DNA from: Clostridium_AM sp900759715
Lineage (GTDB): Bacteria > Bacillota > Clostridia > Clostridiales > Clostridiaceae
Assembly: GCA_900759715.1 (NCBI GenBank)
Contig: CAAEXF010000117.1
Location: forward strand, 1 to 64,000
Reading direction: 5' to 3'
Length of the DNA stretch: 64,000 nt
Shown here: positions 34,333 through 42,814 of the stretch, one piece after another
Layout: every line of letters begins with the position of its first letter
Numbering within the stretch: position 1 is the first letter of the stretch
Program-made: the position numbers and the translations under genes
The notes under the pieces: generated by a model
The model's input: only the letters and a program-made list of their open reading frames with translations
Databases searched by the model: none
What the model was told of the DNA's origin: nothing

Positions 34333-35214
34333 TTATATTTTTACTTTTTCAAGAAAAACTTTTAACGCCTCTCTCCAATCTCTCATCTCATCTCCAACGC
34401 TACATCTCAACATCATATTATCTAACGACGAAAAAGCTGGCCTCTTAGCAGCCCTATTGATCTTATCAGACGTAGTTGGACTAACAGTACACTCTATTCC
34501 CTCAAGCTCAACTATCGCCTTTGCAAAATCATACCATGTACACTCACCAGTACCTGTGCAATGATATATTCCATACTCATCAGTCAAAGCAATTTTTAAA
34601 ATATGATGTGCTAAATCCTCTGCATTAGTCGGATTCCCCCTCTGATCATTCACTACCTCCAAATGTCCTTTTTCCTTTGCAGCTTTCATAATTGTCCTCA
34701 CAAAGTTATTTCCATTATATCCATAAAGCCATGCAGTTCTTACTATAAAATATCTTAGGCAGCACTCTCTAACATAATTCTCTCCAAGCAGCTTTGTTTC
34801 CCCATACACACTTACTGGATTAGTTACATCATATTCTCTGTATGGAACAGTTCCATTACCTCGAAACACATAATCTGTTGATATGTGTATAAGTTTTGCA
34901 TCTACTTGTTCACAAGCAATAGCTAAGTTTCTCGGCCCTAGCGAATTCACTTTTAAAGCTAAATCCCGATTATTTTCACAGCTATCTACGTTAGTATAAG
35001 CTGCGGAATTTATAACAATATCAGGTTTAACTTCATTTATGAAACTTTTTACTAATTCTAAATTTGATATATCTAATTCTTCTATATCTACTCCTATAAT
35101 CTCGGCGTTTCTATAATCCTGTGGTATAGTTCCTAATTCCGATGCTCCTTCTTTTAATATATTAATAATTTGACTACCTAATTGTCCTCTACAGCCTGTA
35201 ATTAATATTTTCAT
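34333..35214 (-). CDS. rfbD: dTDP-4-dehydrorhamnose reductase
   Basis: NADPH-dependent short-chain dehydrogenase carrying out the last step to dTDP-L-rhamnose. The Rossmann motif GCRGQLGS (7-14), the YxxxK pair YGETK (near 135) and HISTDYVF (near 104) fit RfbD. 293 aa, normal length. It lies 19 bp after rfbC. Confidence 0.95.
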   Translation of the reverse strand: MKILITGCRGQLGSQIINILKEGASELGTIPQDYRNAEIIGVDIEELDISNLELVKSFINEVKPDIVINSAAYTNVDSCENNRDLALKVNSLGPRNLAIACEQVDAKLIHISTDYVFRGNGTVPYREYDVTNPVSVYGETKLLGENYVRECCLRYFIVRTAWLYGYNGNNFVRTIMKAAKEKGHLEVVNDQRGNPTNAEDLAHHILKIALTDEYGIYHCTGTGECTWYDFAKAIVELEGIECTVSPTTSDKINRAAKRPAFSSLDNMMLRCSVGDEMRDWREALKVFLEKVKI

Positions 35215-35233
35215 TTTACTACTCTCCTAGAAA

Positions 35234-35791
35234 CTAAAATTCTATTTTGCTTTCTTCTAAAGTTGGAGCATTTTTATCTTTTTCAGACAATAAAACTTCT
35301 TCTATTCCCTCTAAAGGCCATTGTATATTTATATCTGGATCATTCCAAGCAATACCGCCTTCATACTCAGGATGATATAGGTTTGTACACTTATACACAA
35401 ATTCTGCTTCATTAGAAGTTACTAAAAAGCCATGTGCAAAGCCTTCCGGAACATAAAACTGCTTTTTATTTTCTTCAGTTAAAAGCACTCCATACCACTG
35501 CCCATAGGTTTTAGATTTTTTTCTTAAATCTATTGCTACATCAAAAACCTCACCTTTTATTACCCTAACAAGCTTTCCTTGAGGATATTTAGTTTGAAAA
35601 TGCATTCCTCTAAGTACTCCTTTTCTCGACTTTGATTGGTTATCTTGAACAAAAACCATATCTAAGCCTTGAGCTTTAAAATCCTCGTAATTATATGTTT
35701 CCATAAAATAACCTCTATTATCTCCAAATACCTTAGGCTCAATAATATACAATCCCTGAATAGGAGTTACTGTAAATTTAAATTGTCCCAT
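35234..35791 (-). CDS. rfbC: dTDP-4-dehydrorhamnose 3,5-epimerase
   Basis: Cupin-fold epimerase of the dTDP-rhamnose pathway, 185 aa. Family motifs: FVQDNQSKSRKGVLRGMHFQ (catalytic His in GMHFQ near 69), EVFDVAIDLR, then FYVPEGFAHGFLVTS. Sits between rfbB (11 bp upstream) and rfbD. Ribosome binding site AGGAGG. Confidence 0.95.
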   Translation of the reverse strand: MGQFKFTVTPIQGLYIIEPKVFGDNRGYFMETYNYEDFKAQGLDMVFVQDNQSKSRKGVLRGMHFQTKYPQGKLVRVIKGEVFDVAIDLRKKSKTYGQWYGVLLTEENKKQFYVPEGFAHGFLVTSNEAEFVYKCTNLYHPEYEGGIAWNDPDINIQWPLEGIEEVLLSEKDKNAPTLEESKIEF

Positions 35792-35802
35792 GAATATACC
35801 TC

Positions 35803-36858
35803 CTACTTTTCTTCATACATTTTTTCATAATACTTTTGATATTCTCCTGAGGTTATATTATTCATCCAATCCTTGTTATCTAAATACCACATTATAGTTT
35901 TGTTGATTCCAATTTCAAAAGTAGTTTCAGGATACCATCCTAATTCTTCTTTTATCTTAGTTGGATCTATCCCATATCTCCTGTCATGACCTTTTCTGTC
36001 TTCTACATATTTAATTAGACTCTCTGTTATTTTCTTATCTACATTTTCATTTAAGTAGTTTATAACTGTCTTAACTAATTGAATATTGGTTCTTTCATTA
36101 TGTCCACCTATGTTATAAACCTCTCCTAATCTTCCTTTGTTTATAACCATATCTATTGCCTTGCAATGATCTTTTACATACAACCAATCTCTTATATTGG
36201 ATCCATCACCATATACAGGTAGAGCCTTGTGATTTAAACAATTATTTATTATTAATGGTATTAACTTTTCAGGAAATTGATATGGACCATAGTTATTTGA
36301 ACATCTTGTTATATTTATTGGCATCTTATATGTATCAGCATAAGCCTTTACCATTAAATCTGCACCTGCTTTACTTGATGAATATGGACTATGTGGATCT
36401 AATGGTGTTGTTTCTATAAAAAATCCTGTTTCTTCAAGTGATCCATATACTTCATCTGTAGAAACTTGAAGATATTTCTTACCTTCTTTAAAACCATCCT
36501 GTAGTTCCCATGCCTTTTTTGCTGCATTTAATAATGTAACTGTTCCTAATACATTATTCTTTACAAATACTTCTGGCTCTCTTATACTTCTATCTACATG
36601 TGATTCAGCTGCAAAATTTACTACGTAATCTATATCATATCTTTCAAATAATGCCTCTATTAGTTCTTTATCACATATATCTCCTTGAACAAATATGTAG
36701 TTAGGATTATTTTCTATATTTTTAAGATTTTCCAAGTTTCCTGCATAAGTAAGCTTGTCCAAATTGATTATTTTTATATCATCGTATTTATTTAACATAT
36801 ATATAACAAAATTTGAACCTATAAAACCTGCTCCACCTGTAACCAAATAAGTCTTCAT
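35803..36858 (-). CDS. rfbB: dTDP-glucose 4,6-dehydratase
   Basis: Extended short-chain dehydrogenase that makes dTDP-4-keto-6-deoxyglucose. NAD-binding TGGAGFIGSNF (near residue 6), catalytic STDEVYG (near 130) and YSSSKAGADL (YxxxK, near 160) are present. ATG at 36858 is used because GGAGG lies 7 nt before it; the longer frame to 36876 would translate through that site. 351 aa. First gene of the rfbB-rfbC-rfbD-galU unit, preceded by a terminator-promoter cassette at 36940-37040. A degenerate copy of its first codons lies at 41.8 kb. Confidence 0.95.
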   Translation of the reverse strand: MKTYLVTGGAGFIGSNFVIYMLNKYDDIKIINLDKLTYAGNLENLKNIENNPNYIFVQGDICDKELIEALFERYDIDYVVNFAAESHVDRSIREPEVFVKNNVLGTVTLLNAAKKAWELQDGFKEGKKYLQVSTDEVYGSLEETGFFIETTPLDPHSPYSSSKAGADLMVKAYADTYKMPINITRCSNNYGPYQFPEKLIPLIINNCLNHKALPVYGDGSNIRDWLYVKDHCKAIDMVINKGRLGEVYNIGGHNERTNIQLVKTVINYLNENVDKKITESLIKYVEDRKGHDRRYGIDPTKIKEELGWYPETTFEIGINKTIMWYLDNKDWMNNITSGEYQKYYEKMYEEK

Positions 36859-36939
36859 CGTTAATCCTCCGGACAATTAATTTATTTGCTTCAAGAACTG
36901 ATTTTTTAATTTATGCCAAATATCACCACCTATTCCTAT

Positions 36940-37040
36940 ATTATATATATACGTATATTAATTCTAATTACTGCGGTAGGATAAAAAAATTTAAAAAACA
37001 GTCCTCATAGGTACTTTCTCTAATACATATAAGAATTATA
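36940..37040 (-). promoter_or_regulatory. Terminator-promoter cassette P2 (rfbB operon)
   Basis: Minus-strand order: degenerate hairpin (CTTATATGTATTAG...GTACCTATGAGGA), A/T-rich run, CCTACC box, -35 TTAGAA (36962-36967), 16-bp spacer with the palindrome ATATACGTATAT, -10 TATAAT (36940-36945), then a leader containing GGTGGTGATATTTGG. It insulates rfbB from the upstream repeat-protein gene. Confidence 0.65.
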
Positions 37041-37074
37041 GTAGTAAAATAGGAAATTCAAAGACAAATGTTAT

Positions 37075-37107
37075 AAAAGCCAACAGACTACGATACTGCT
37101 GGCTTTT
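37075..37107 (-). terminator. Rho-independent terminator of the repeat-protein gene
   Basis: AAAAGCCAGCAG pairs with CTGTTGGCTTTT on the minus strand. A near-identical hairpin lies at 63312-63344, behind the related surface-protein gene. Confidence 0.8.
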
Positions 37108-37124
37108 ATGATTATAATCTTTTC

Positions 37125-40100
37125 CTAGTTTTTCACTTTGTCTTTAATCTGTATTATGTAAGGAGCATTTATAGCTTTACCATTATATTTTAGATAAATT
37201 TTGTAGATACCTTCTAAATTCTTATATTGTAACTTATTTAAAGTATCTACATTTTGTAAGCTATCTACTGGTAGTATGTTCTTTAATAAAGTACCAACAG
37301 TTTTGTCTGCTTTATTCTTGGAACTTGAATCATAAATAGTAACATCTTTATCTTTATATACTTTAACTATCTTTGTTACAGTATATCCATCTATCTTTAA
37401 ATCTGGTATTTGCTTTTGTCCGTAGTTTTTATCTACATTTGCAATAAGTTGGCCAAAAGTAGCATACTTATCTCTTATCCTTTTAACAACTTCATCAGTC
37501 TTAACTTTATAGCTGCCATCAGCTTGTTTCTCAATATACTGTGCATGAATACCATTAGAAAGAAGACTTAAATAATCTTGTAAACCAATAACATCAGCAC
37601 CTAAGCTATTATTGTTACCTAGTACAATGTCTTGAGCTTCATCTAAAAGGTCTTTAAAGTTACCTTTATTTATAAGAGTTTTATAGCTATCATGTAATGT
37701 TTCGCTAGGGTTAACTATGTTTATTGTTAACTTATGGTTTAAAATAGAAACATCTGCATTGGGATGGTTTTTCTTAACATAATCAACTAAGTTGTCAACT
37801 TTAGTTTTATTAGAATTAACTATCTTAAATAACACAGGGTTAACAGTAGTTGATCCTGAAGTAGATACATAACGAACATAATAAGTTCCTGCTGCTACGT
37901 TAGGTGTTGTTAGAGAACAATTAAACTCACCTAAGCTTCCAACTGCTACAAATACACTTGGTTCCCCATTATCCTTTCGACCATTATTATTACTATCAAA
38001 ATAAACAACTCCTGCACTACCAATAGGAAGAAACTTTCCCTCAATATCTAACTGAGTATTCTTTCCACCTTTATTTACAGAAAGACTCATTTCAGGAATA
38101 GCTATCGTAAATGGCACAGGGTTAATAGTAGTTGATCCCGAAGTAGGTACGTAACGGACATAGTAACTTCCTGCTGCTACGTTAGGTGTTGTTAGAGAAC
38201 AATTAAACTCGCCTAAACTTCCAACTGCTACAAATGCACTTGGCTCCCCATTATCCTTTCGGCCATTATTATTACTATCAAAATAAACAATTCCTGCACT
38301 ACCAATAGGAAGAAACTTTCCCTTAACATCTAACTGAGAGTTCTTTCCACCTTTATTTACAGAAAGACTCATTTCAGGAATAGCTATCGTAAATGGCACA
38401 GGGTTAATAGTACTTGATCCCGAAGTAGGTACGTAACGAACATAGTAAGTTCCTGCTGCTATGTTAGGTGTTGTTAAAGAACAATTAAACTCACCTAAAC
38501 TTCCAACTTCTACGAATACACTTGGTTCCTCTTTATCCTTTTGACCATTATTATTACTATCAAAATAAACAATTCCTACACTGCCAATTGGAAGAAACTT
38601 TCCCTTAACATTTAACTGAGTATTCTTTCCACCTTTATTTACAGAAAGACTCATTTCAGAGCTAGCTATCGTAAATGGCACAGGGTTAATAGTGGTTGAT
38701 TCTGAAGTGGGTACGCAACGGACATAATAAGTTCCTGCTACTATGTTAGGCGTAGTAAATGTCCCAGTAACAGTTCCATAATAATTTTCAGCTGTAACCC
38801 CTATACTTAGCTCACCATCATCTTTTTGCCCATTGTTATTACTATCAAAATAAAAAGTTTCTGTACTTCCACCAGGAAAGTTACTCCCATTTATGTTAAA
38901 TGTAGAATTTACCCCTCCTGTATTTGATGAAAGAGAAAAACTAGGATTAACTATAATATATGGCTTAGATTCAACATTCACTACTACTGATCTGGAAATA
39001 TAGCGCACACGATAAGTTCCTGCTGCTACATTAGGCGTTGCCAATGTCCCAGTAACACCGCCATAATTATCAGCTGTGACCCCTACACTTGGCTCACCAT
39101 CATCTTTTTGTCCATTGTTATTACTATCAAAGTAAAAGGTTCCTGTACTTCCACTAGGAAACTTACTTCCATTTATGTTAAATGTACAATTTACCCCTCC
39201 GCTACTACCTGTAAGAGAAAAACTAGGAGTAAGTATCGTATATGGCTTAGATTCAACACCCACTACCCCTGAGTTGGAAATATAGCGCACACGGTAAGTT
39301 CCTGCTGCTACATTAGGCGTTGTCAATGTCCCAGTAACACGGCCATAATAATGATCAGCCGTAACCACTACACTTGGCTCACCATCATCTTTTTGCCCAT
39401 TGTTATTACTATCAAAATAAAAAGTTCCTGTACCTCCACCAGGAAAGTTACTCCCATTTATGTTAAATGTAGAATTTACCCCTCCTGTATTTGATGAAAG
39501 AGAAAAACTAGGATTAACTATAATATATGGCTTAGATTCAACGCTCACTACTCCTGAGTTGGAAATATAGCGCACATAGTAAGTTCCTGCTGCTACATTA
39601 GGCGTTGTCAATACCCCAGTAGCAACACCATAATCAGATGTAACCCTTCCACTTGGTTCACCATCATCTTTTTGCCCATTGTTATTACTATCAAAGTAAA
39701 ACGTTCCTGTACTTTCATTAGGAAAGTTCCTGCCATTTATGTGAACTGTAAAGTTTATCCCTCCTGTATTAGATGAAAGAGAAAAACTAGGATTAACTAT
39801 CGTAAATGGATTAGGAGCAACATTCACTACTCCTGAGTTGGAAATATATCGCACATAGTAAGTTCCTGCTGCTACATTAAGCGTTCTCAATGTCCCAGCA
39901 ACATTTCCATAATTATCAGCTGTAACCCCTATACTTGGCTCACCATCATCTTTTTGCCCATTATTATTACTATCAAAGTAAAAGGTTCCTGTACTTCCAA
40001 CAGGAAAGTTACTTCCACCTATGCTAAATGCACAGTTTATCGATCCTGTATTAGGTGAAAGAGAAAAACTAGGATTAACTATCTTATATGGCATAGGACC

Positions 40101-40766
40101 AACATTCACTACTCCTGGGTTGGAAATATAGCGTACACTGTAAGTTCCTGCTGCTACATTAGGCGTTGTTAATGTCGTCCCAGTAACATTTCCATAATTA
40201 TTAACTGTAACCACTACACTTGGCTCACCATCATCTTTTTGCCCATTGTCATTACTATCAAAGTAAAACGTTCCTGTACTTCCACTAGGAAAGTTCCTAC
40301 CATTTATGTAAAATGTAGAGTTTATCCCTCCTGTATTAGATGAAAGAGAAAAACTAGGATTAACTATCGTAAATGGATTAGGTGCAACACTCACTACTTC
40401 TGAGTTGCTAATATAACGCACATAATAAGCTCCTGCTGCTACATTGGGCGTTGTTAATGTCGTCCCAGTAACATTTCCATTATTATCAGCTGTAACCACT
40501 ACACTTGGCTCACCATCATCTTTTTGCCCATTGTTATTACTATCAAAGTAAAACGTTCCTGTACTTCCACTAGGAAAGCGCATGCCATTTATGTTAAATG
40601 TAAAGTTTATCCCTCCTGTATTAGATGAAAGAGAAAAACTAGGATTAGCTGTCGTAGCTGAGTACGCTATTGATTGATTCCATCCTAATAAAAACATAAA
40701 TACAAATAAAAAAAATAATTTCCTACCAAGATGAAACTGATTAAATTTAGTTAATATATGATACAT
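37125..40766 (-). CDS. Large secreted repeat protein (putative adhesin)
   Basis: A 1213-aa surface protein. A signal peptide (about 1-36, ends near AYSA) is followed by ten tandem repeats of about 93 residues (40-970). Each carries an Ig-like pattern (PSFSLSSNTGG, then NGSNFPSGSTGTFYFD) and a putative calcium-binding loop, DSNNNGQKDDGEPS. Repeats 1-7 (FYFDSN type) and 8-10 (VYFDSN type, PVPFTI) form two subfamilies. The C-terminal 240 residues (NLVDYVKKNHPN, then KIYLKYNGKAINAPYI) match the partial gene at the window's right edge. No LPXTG, CWB2 or SLH anchor is seen. Under its own promoter cassette; a hairpin lies in its leader. Confidence 0.82.
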   Translation of the reverse strand: MYHILTKFNQFHLGRKLFFLFVFMFLLGWNQSIAYSATTANPSFSLSSNTGGINFTFNINGMRFPSGSTGTFYFDSNNNGQKDDGEPSVVVTADNNGNVTGTTLTTPNVAAGAYYVRYISNSEVVSVAPNPFTIVNPSFSLSSNTGGINSTFYINGRNFPSGSTGTFYFDSNDNGQKDDGEPSVVVTVNNYGNVTGTTLTTPNVAAGTYSVRYISNPGVVNVGPMPYKIVNPSFSLSPNTGSINCAFSIGGSNFPVGSTGTFYFDSNNNGQKDDGEPSIGVTADNYGNVAGTLRTLNVAAGTYYVRYISNSGVVNVAPNPFTIVNPSFSLSSNTGGINFTVHINGRNFPNESTGTFYFDSNNNGQKDDGEPSGRVTSDYGVATGVLTTPNVAAGTYYVRYISNSGVVSVESKPYIIVNPSFSLSSNTGGVNSTFNINGSNFPGGGTGTFYFDSNNNGQKDDGEPSVVVTADHYYGRVTGTLTTPNVAAGTYRVRYISNSGVVGVESKPYTILTPSFSLTGSSGGVNCTFNINGSKFPSGSTGTFYFDSNNNGQKDDGEPSVGVTADNYGGVTGTLATPNVAAGTYRVRYISRSVVVNVESKPYIIVNPSFSLSSNTGGVNSTFNINGSNFPGGSTETFYFDSNNNGQKDDGELSIGVTAENYYGTVTGTFTTPNIVAGTYYVRCVPTSESTTINPVPFTIASSEMSLSVNKGGKNTQLNVKGKFLPIGSVGIVYFDSNNNGQKDKEEPSVFVEVGSLGEFNCSLTTPNIAAGTYYVRYVPTSGSSTINPVPFTIAIPEMSLSVNKGGKNSQLDVKGKFLPIGSAGIVYFDSNNNGRKDNGEPSAFVAVGSLGEFNCSLTTPNVAAGSYYVRYVPTSGSTTINPVPFTIAIPEMSLSVNKGGKNTQLDIEGKFLPIGSAGVVYFDSNNNGRKDNGEPSVFVAVGSLGEFNCSLTTPNVAAGTYYVRYVSTSGSTTVNPVLFKIVNSNKTKVDNLVDYVKKNHPNADVSILNHKLTINIVNPSETLHDSYKTLINKGNFKDLLDEAQDIVLGNNNSLGADVIGLQDYLSLLSNGIHAQYIEKQADGSYKVKTDEVVKRIRDKYATFGQLIANVDKNYGQKQIPDLKIDGYTVTKIVKVYKDKDVTIYDSSSKNKADKTVGTLLKNILPVDSLQNVDTLNKLQYKNLEGIYKIYLKYNGKAINAPYIIQIKDKVKN
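37845..40650 (-). repeat. Ten tandem repeats of about 280 bp within the repeat-protein gene
   Basis: Direct repeats visible at the DNA level, e.g. the block encoding YFDSNNNGQKDDGEPS recurs ten times with few changes. Such arrays commonly change copy number by recombination. Confidence 0.85.
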
Positions 40767-40798
40767 GTTTTTATCCCCCCTATGTTTTATGTATTGTC

Positions 40799-40820
40799 AA
40801 AAGTTGCGAAGCAACTTTTT
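40799..40820 (-). promoter_or_regulatory. Attenuator-like hairpin in the leader of the repeat-protein gene
   Basis: AAAAAGTTGC and GCAACTTTT with a 3-nt loop lie between promoter P3 and the ribosome binding site (GGGGGG before the ATG at 40766). The stem ends in TTTT but lacks a long T-run. Confidence 0.5.
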
Positions 40821-40933
40821 AAGACCCCACTCTACAGTTACTACTTATACTTTTTTATAAATTTCCAAATATTCACCATCATACTCTAAATTTTCGCCCC
40901 TAATTCTCACCAAATATCACCATTTATTCCTTT

Positions 40934-41035
40934 ATTATATATATACGTATATTAATTTCAATTAATGTGGTAGGATAAAAAAATCAAAAAAATAACAATC
41001 CTTATATGTATTTTCTCTAATACATATAAGGATTG
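40934..41035 (-). promoter_or_regulatory. Terminator-promoter cassette P3 (repeat-protein gene)
   Basis: Minus-strand order: 17-bp perfect hairpin (CAATCCTTATATGTATT and inverse, 40996-41035) with T-runs, CCTACC box, -35 TTGAAA (40956-40961), 16-bp spacer with AATATACGTATA, -10 TATAAT (40934-40939). The best-preserved copy of the cassette. Confidence 0.75.
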
Positions 41036-41089
41036 TAATCGTAAAATGCTAACACCAGAAGAAATTTGGGATAAATATGATTATTTTTA

Positions 41090-41683
41090 CTACCTTTTCA
41101 TAAATTCCTCTTTGCTGCAATAATCTCCATATATTACAATTGAATCTTTATGTGAAATAATTTTCGCTGGGTTTCCAGCAACAACTGTTCCCGACGGAAT
41201 ATCCTTCGTAACCACTGAGTTTGCTCCTATAGTTACATTATCACCTATTTTGATAGGCCCTACTATTTTAGAGCCAGCTCCAATTAAAACATTATCGCCT
41301 ATAGTAGCTACATCAAATCTACTTTTAAATAAATTTGAACCAATCGTAACTCCTTGTAGTAAAGTACAATTCTTACCTATCCTAACTTTTCCTGCTAATA
41401 CGATTGTCCCACAATGAGGTATTGTTAAACCTTCACCTATATCGCAAGTAGGATTAATTTGAATACCATATTTAATTTTATATTTATTTAACTTAAATGA
41501 TAAAATTTTAAATAAAAATTTTCTTTTATTTTCATATAAATATCTACATAATCTCATTAACATAATATATTTTGTTCCTGTTGATTCAGCAAAAAACAAA
41601 GTTCTTATGATTCTTTTCTTACTTACTACACCCATCCTATGCAAATCCGCATATATATAATACTTTAATTCTTTTAGATTCAT
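41090..41683 (-). CDS. Hexapeptide-repeat acyltransferase (serine acetyltransferase-like)
   Basis: A 197-aa left-handed beta-helix acyltransferase. The N-terminal 70 residues resemble those of polysaccharide-locus serine acetyltransferase-like proteins. The beta-helix runs from about 75 (GIQINPTCDIGEGLTIPHCG, with a catalytic-type His near 90) to about 180 (GANSVVTKDIPSGTVVAGNP). It probably adds an O-acetyl group to a sugar of the surface polysaccharide. Preceded by its own terminator-promoter cassette and a 200-bp leader holding a broken rfbB fragment. Confidence 0.85.
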   Translation of the reverse strand: MNLKELKYYIYADLHRMGVVSKKRIIRTLFFAESTGTKYIMLMRLCRYLYENKRKFLFKILSFKLNKYKIKYGIQINPTCDIGEGLTIPHCGTIVLAGKVRIGKNCTLLQGVTIGSNLFKSRFDVATIGDNVLIGAGSKIVGPIKIGDNVTIGANSVVTKDIPSGTVVAGNPAKIISHKDSIVIYGDYCSKEEFMKR

Positions 41684-41770
41684 TATAATCCCCCTAGTAA
41701 GTTATATATAATAATCAAAATGTTTATATACTTTACATTATTTTAACGTTATATAATTTTTTACTTTACC

Positions 41771-41849
41771 TATATTTACTTAACATATATAACAAAATTT
41801 GAACCTATAAAACCAAAACTACTCCACCTGTAACTAAATAAGGCTTTAC
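41771..41849 (-). pseudogene. Degenerate copy of the 5' end of rfbB
   Basis: On the minus strand CCTTATTTAGTTACAGGTGG, then a 'TTTATAGGTTCAAATTTTGT' stretch, matches the start of rfbB (encoding YLVTGGAGFIGSNFVIYML) with substitutions and a frameshift. The following bases up to 41885 repeat the rfbB leader. It arose by copying the rfbB promoter cassette plus gene start and is not functional. Confidence 0.75.
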
Positions 41850-41885
41850 CTTTAATTTATACCAAATATCACCACCTATTCCTAT

Positions 41886-41984
41886 ATTATATATATACGT
41901 ATATTAATTTCAATTAATGTGGTAGGATAAAAAATCAAAAAAATAACAACCCTCATAGGTATTTTCTTTGATACATATAAGAGG
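41886..41984 (-). promoter_or_regulatory. Terminator-promoter cassette P4 (acyltransferase gene)
   Basis: Same order as the other cassettes: degenerate hairpin (41949-41984), CCTACC box, -35 TTGAAA (41908-41913), 16-bp spacer with AATATACGTATA, -10 TATAAT (41886-41891). Its leader is the copied rfbB start. Confidence 0.7.
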
Positions 41985-42003
41985 ATTATAGTAGTAAAAA
42001 CTG

Positions 42004-42035
42004 CAAAGCCCCATATTTAAAAATATGGGGCTTTG
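42004..42035. terminator. Bidirectional rho-independent terminator
   Basis: CAAAGCCCCATATTT and AAATATGGGGCTTTG form a 15-bp perfect stem with a 2-nt loop. It separates the cassette from the plus-strand acyltransferase gene. Confidence 0.8.
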
Positions 42036-42188
42036 TATCAATCTGGGTATATTCAAATTTATATATTGCATCAGAATATTTTTCTATTGTAAATTAATAT
42101 TTTAGATTTTATATTCTTATTGTCCATTTTATAAATAATTATAGTATAATATAAATACTACAATAGCCACGATACAGGGGGTTCTGTA

Positions 42189-42710
42189 ATGTTAAAAAAA
42201 ATTATTAATGCTGTTATTAAACGTACTAGAACAAAATTATATTCATTTAAATATAATATAGGTAAAAGTTGTTCTTTCCAAAATATAAAAATTTATGCAG
42301 ATAAAAAAGGTCTTAAAATAGGGCATAATGTTATTATTTTAAGACACACAGAATTATGCGGAAACTCAAACTTACCAATAATAATAGGTAACAATACTTT
42401 TATAAATCAAAAATGTATAATTCGTCCTAATGTAACAATAGGCAATAATGTTGATATTGCTCCAGAAGTTTTGTTAATATCAGATACTCATGAAATAGGC
42501 GATAGTGACAAAAGAGCTGGAAGTTCTATATTCCCACCTATTCATATAGAGGATGGTTGCTGGATTGGTGCTAGAGTTACCATTTTGGGAAATGTAACTA
42601 TCGGTAAAGGCACTATTATTGCAGCCAATTCTTTGGTAAATAAAGATTGTGAACCAAATTGTATATATGGTGGAGTTCCTGCTAAATTAATAAAAAGACT
42701 AGATCCATAA
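42189..42710 (+). CDS. Hexapeptide-repeat acyltransferase, plus strand
   Basis: A 173-aa left-handed beta-helix acyltransferase (WcaF/NodL-like). Hexapeptide pattern IIIGNNTFINQKCIIRPNVT, the catalytic-type His in SDTHEIGD, and the end GKGTIIAANSLVNKDCEPNC. It is the only plus-strand gene in the polysaccharide locus and has an AGGGGG ribosome binding site. Likely an O-acetyltransferase acting on the same glycan. It is convergent with the lyase gene and divergent from the acyltransferase at 41.1 kb. Confidence 0.85.
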   Translation: MLKKIINAVIKRTRTKLYSFKYNIGKSCSFQNIKIYADKKGLKIGHNVIILRHTELCGNSNLPIIIGNNTFINQKCIIRPNVTIGNNVDIAPEVLLISDTHEIGDSDKRAGSSIFPPIHIEDGCWIGARVTILGNVTIGKGTIIAANSLVNKDCEPNCIYGGVPAKLIKRLDP

Positions 42711-42814
42711 TATCATAACATTGAAATAGTATTATTTTCACTTATCCATACTTGTCAACACGTAGTCAAAATTCTAATATTTCTCTGGCAAATATCACCT
42801 TAGCTCGAGAAAGC

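Noticed and set aside
37845..40650. Regular repeats that could be taken for a CRISPR array
   Set aside because: Unit of about 280 bp, in one continuous reading frame encoding protein repeats.
40767..40933. Possible cyclic di-GMP riboswitch before the repeat-protein gene
   Set aside because: Only a short hairpin is visible; no GCAAA..GGGACGCAAAGCC-like core.
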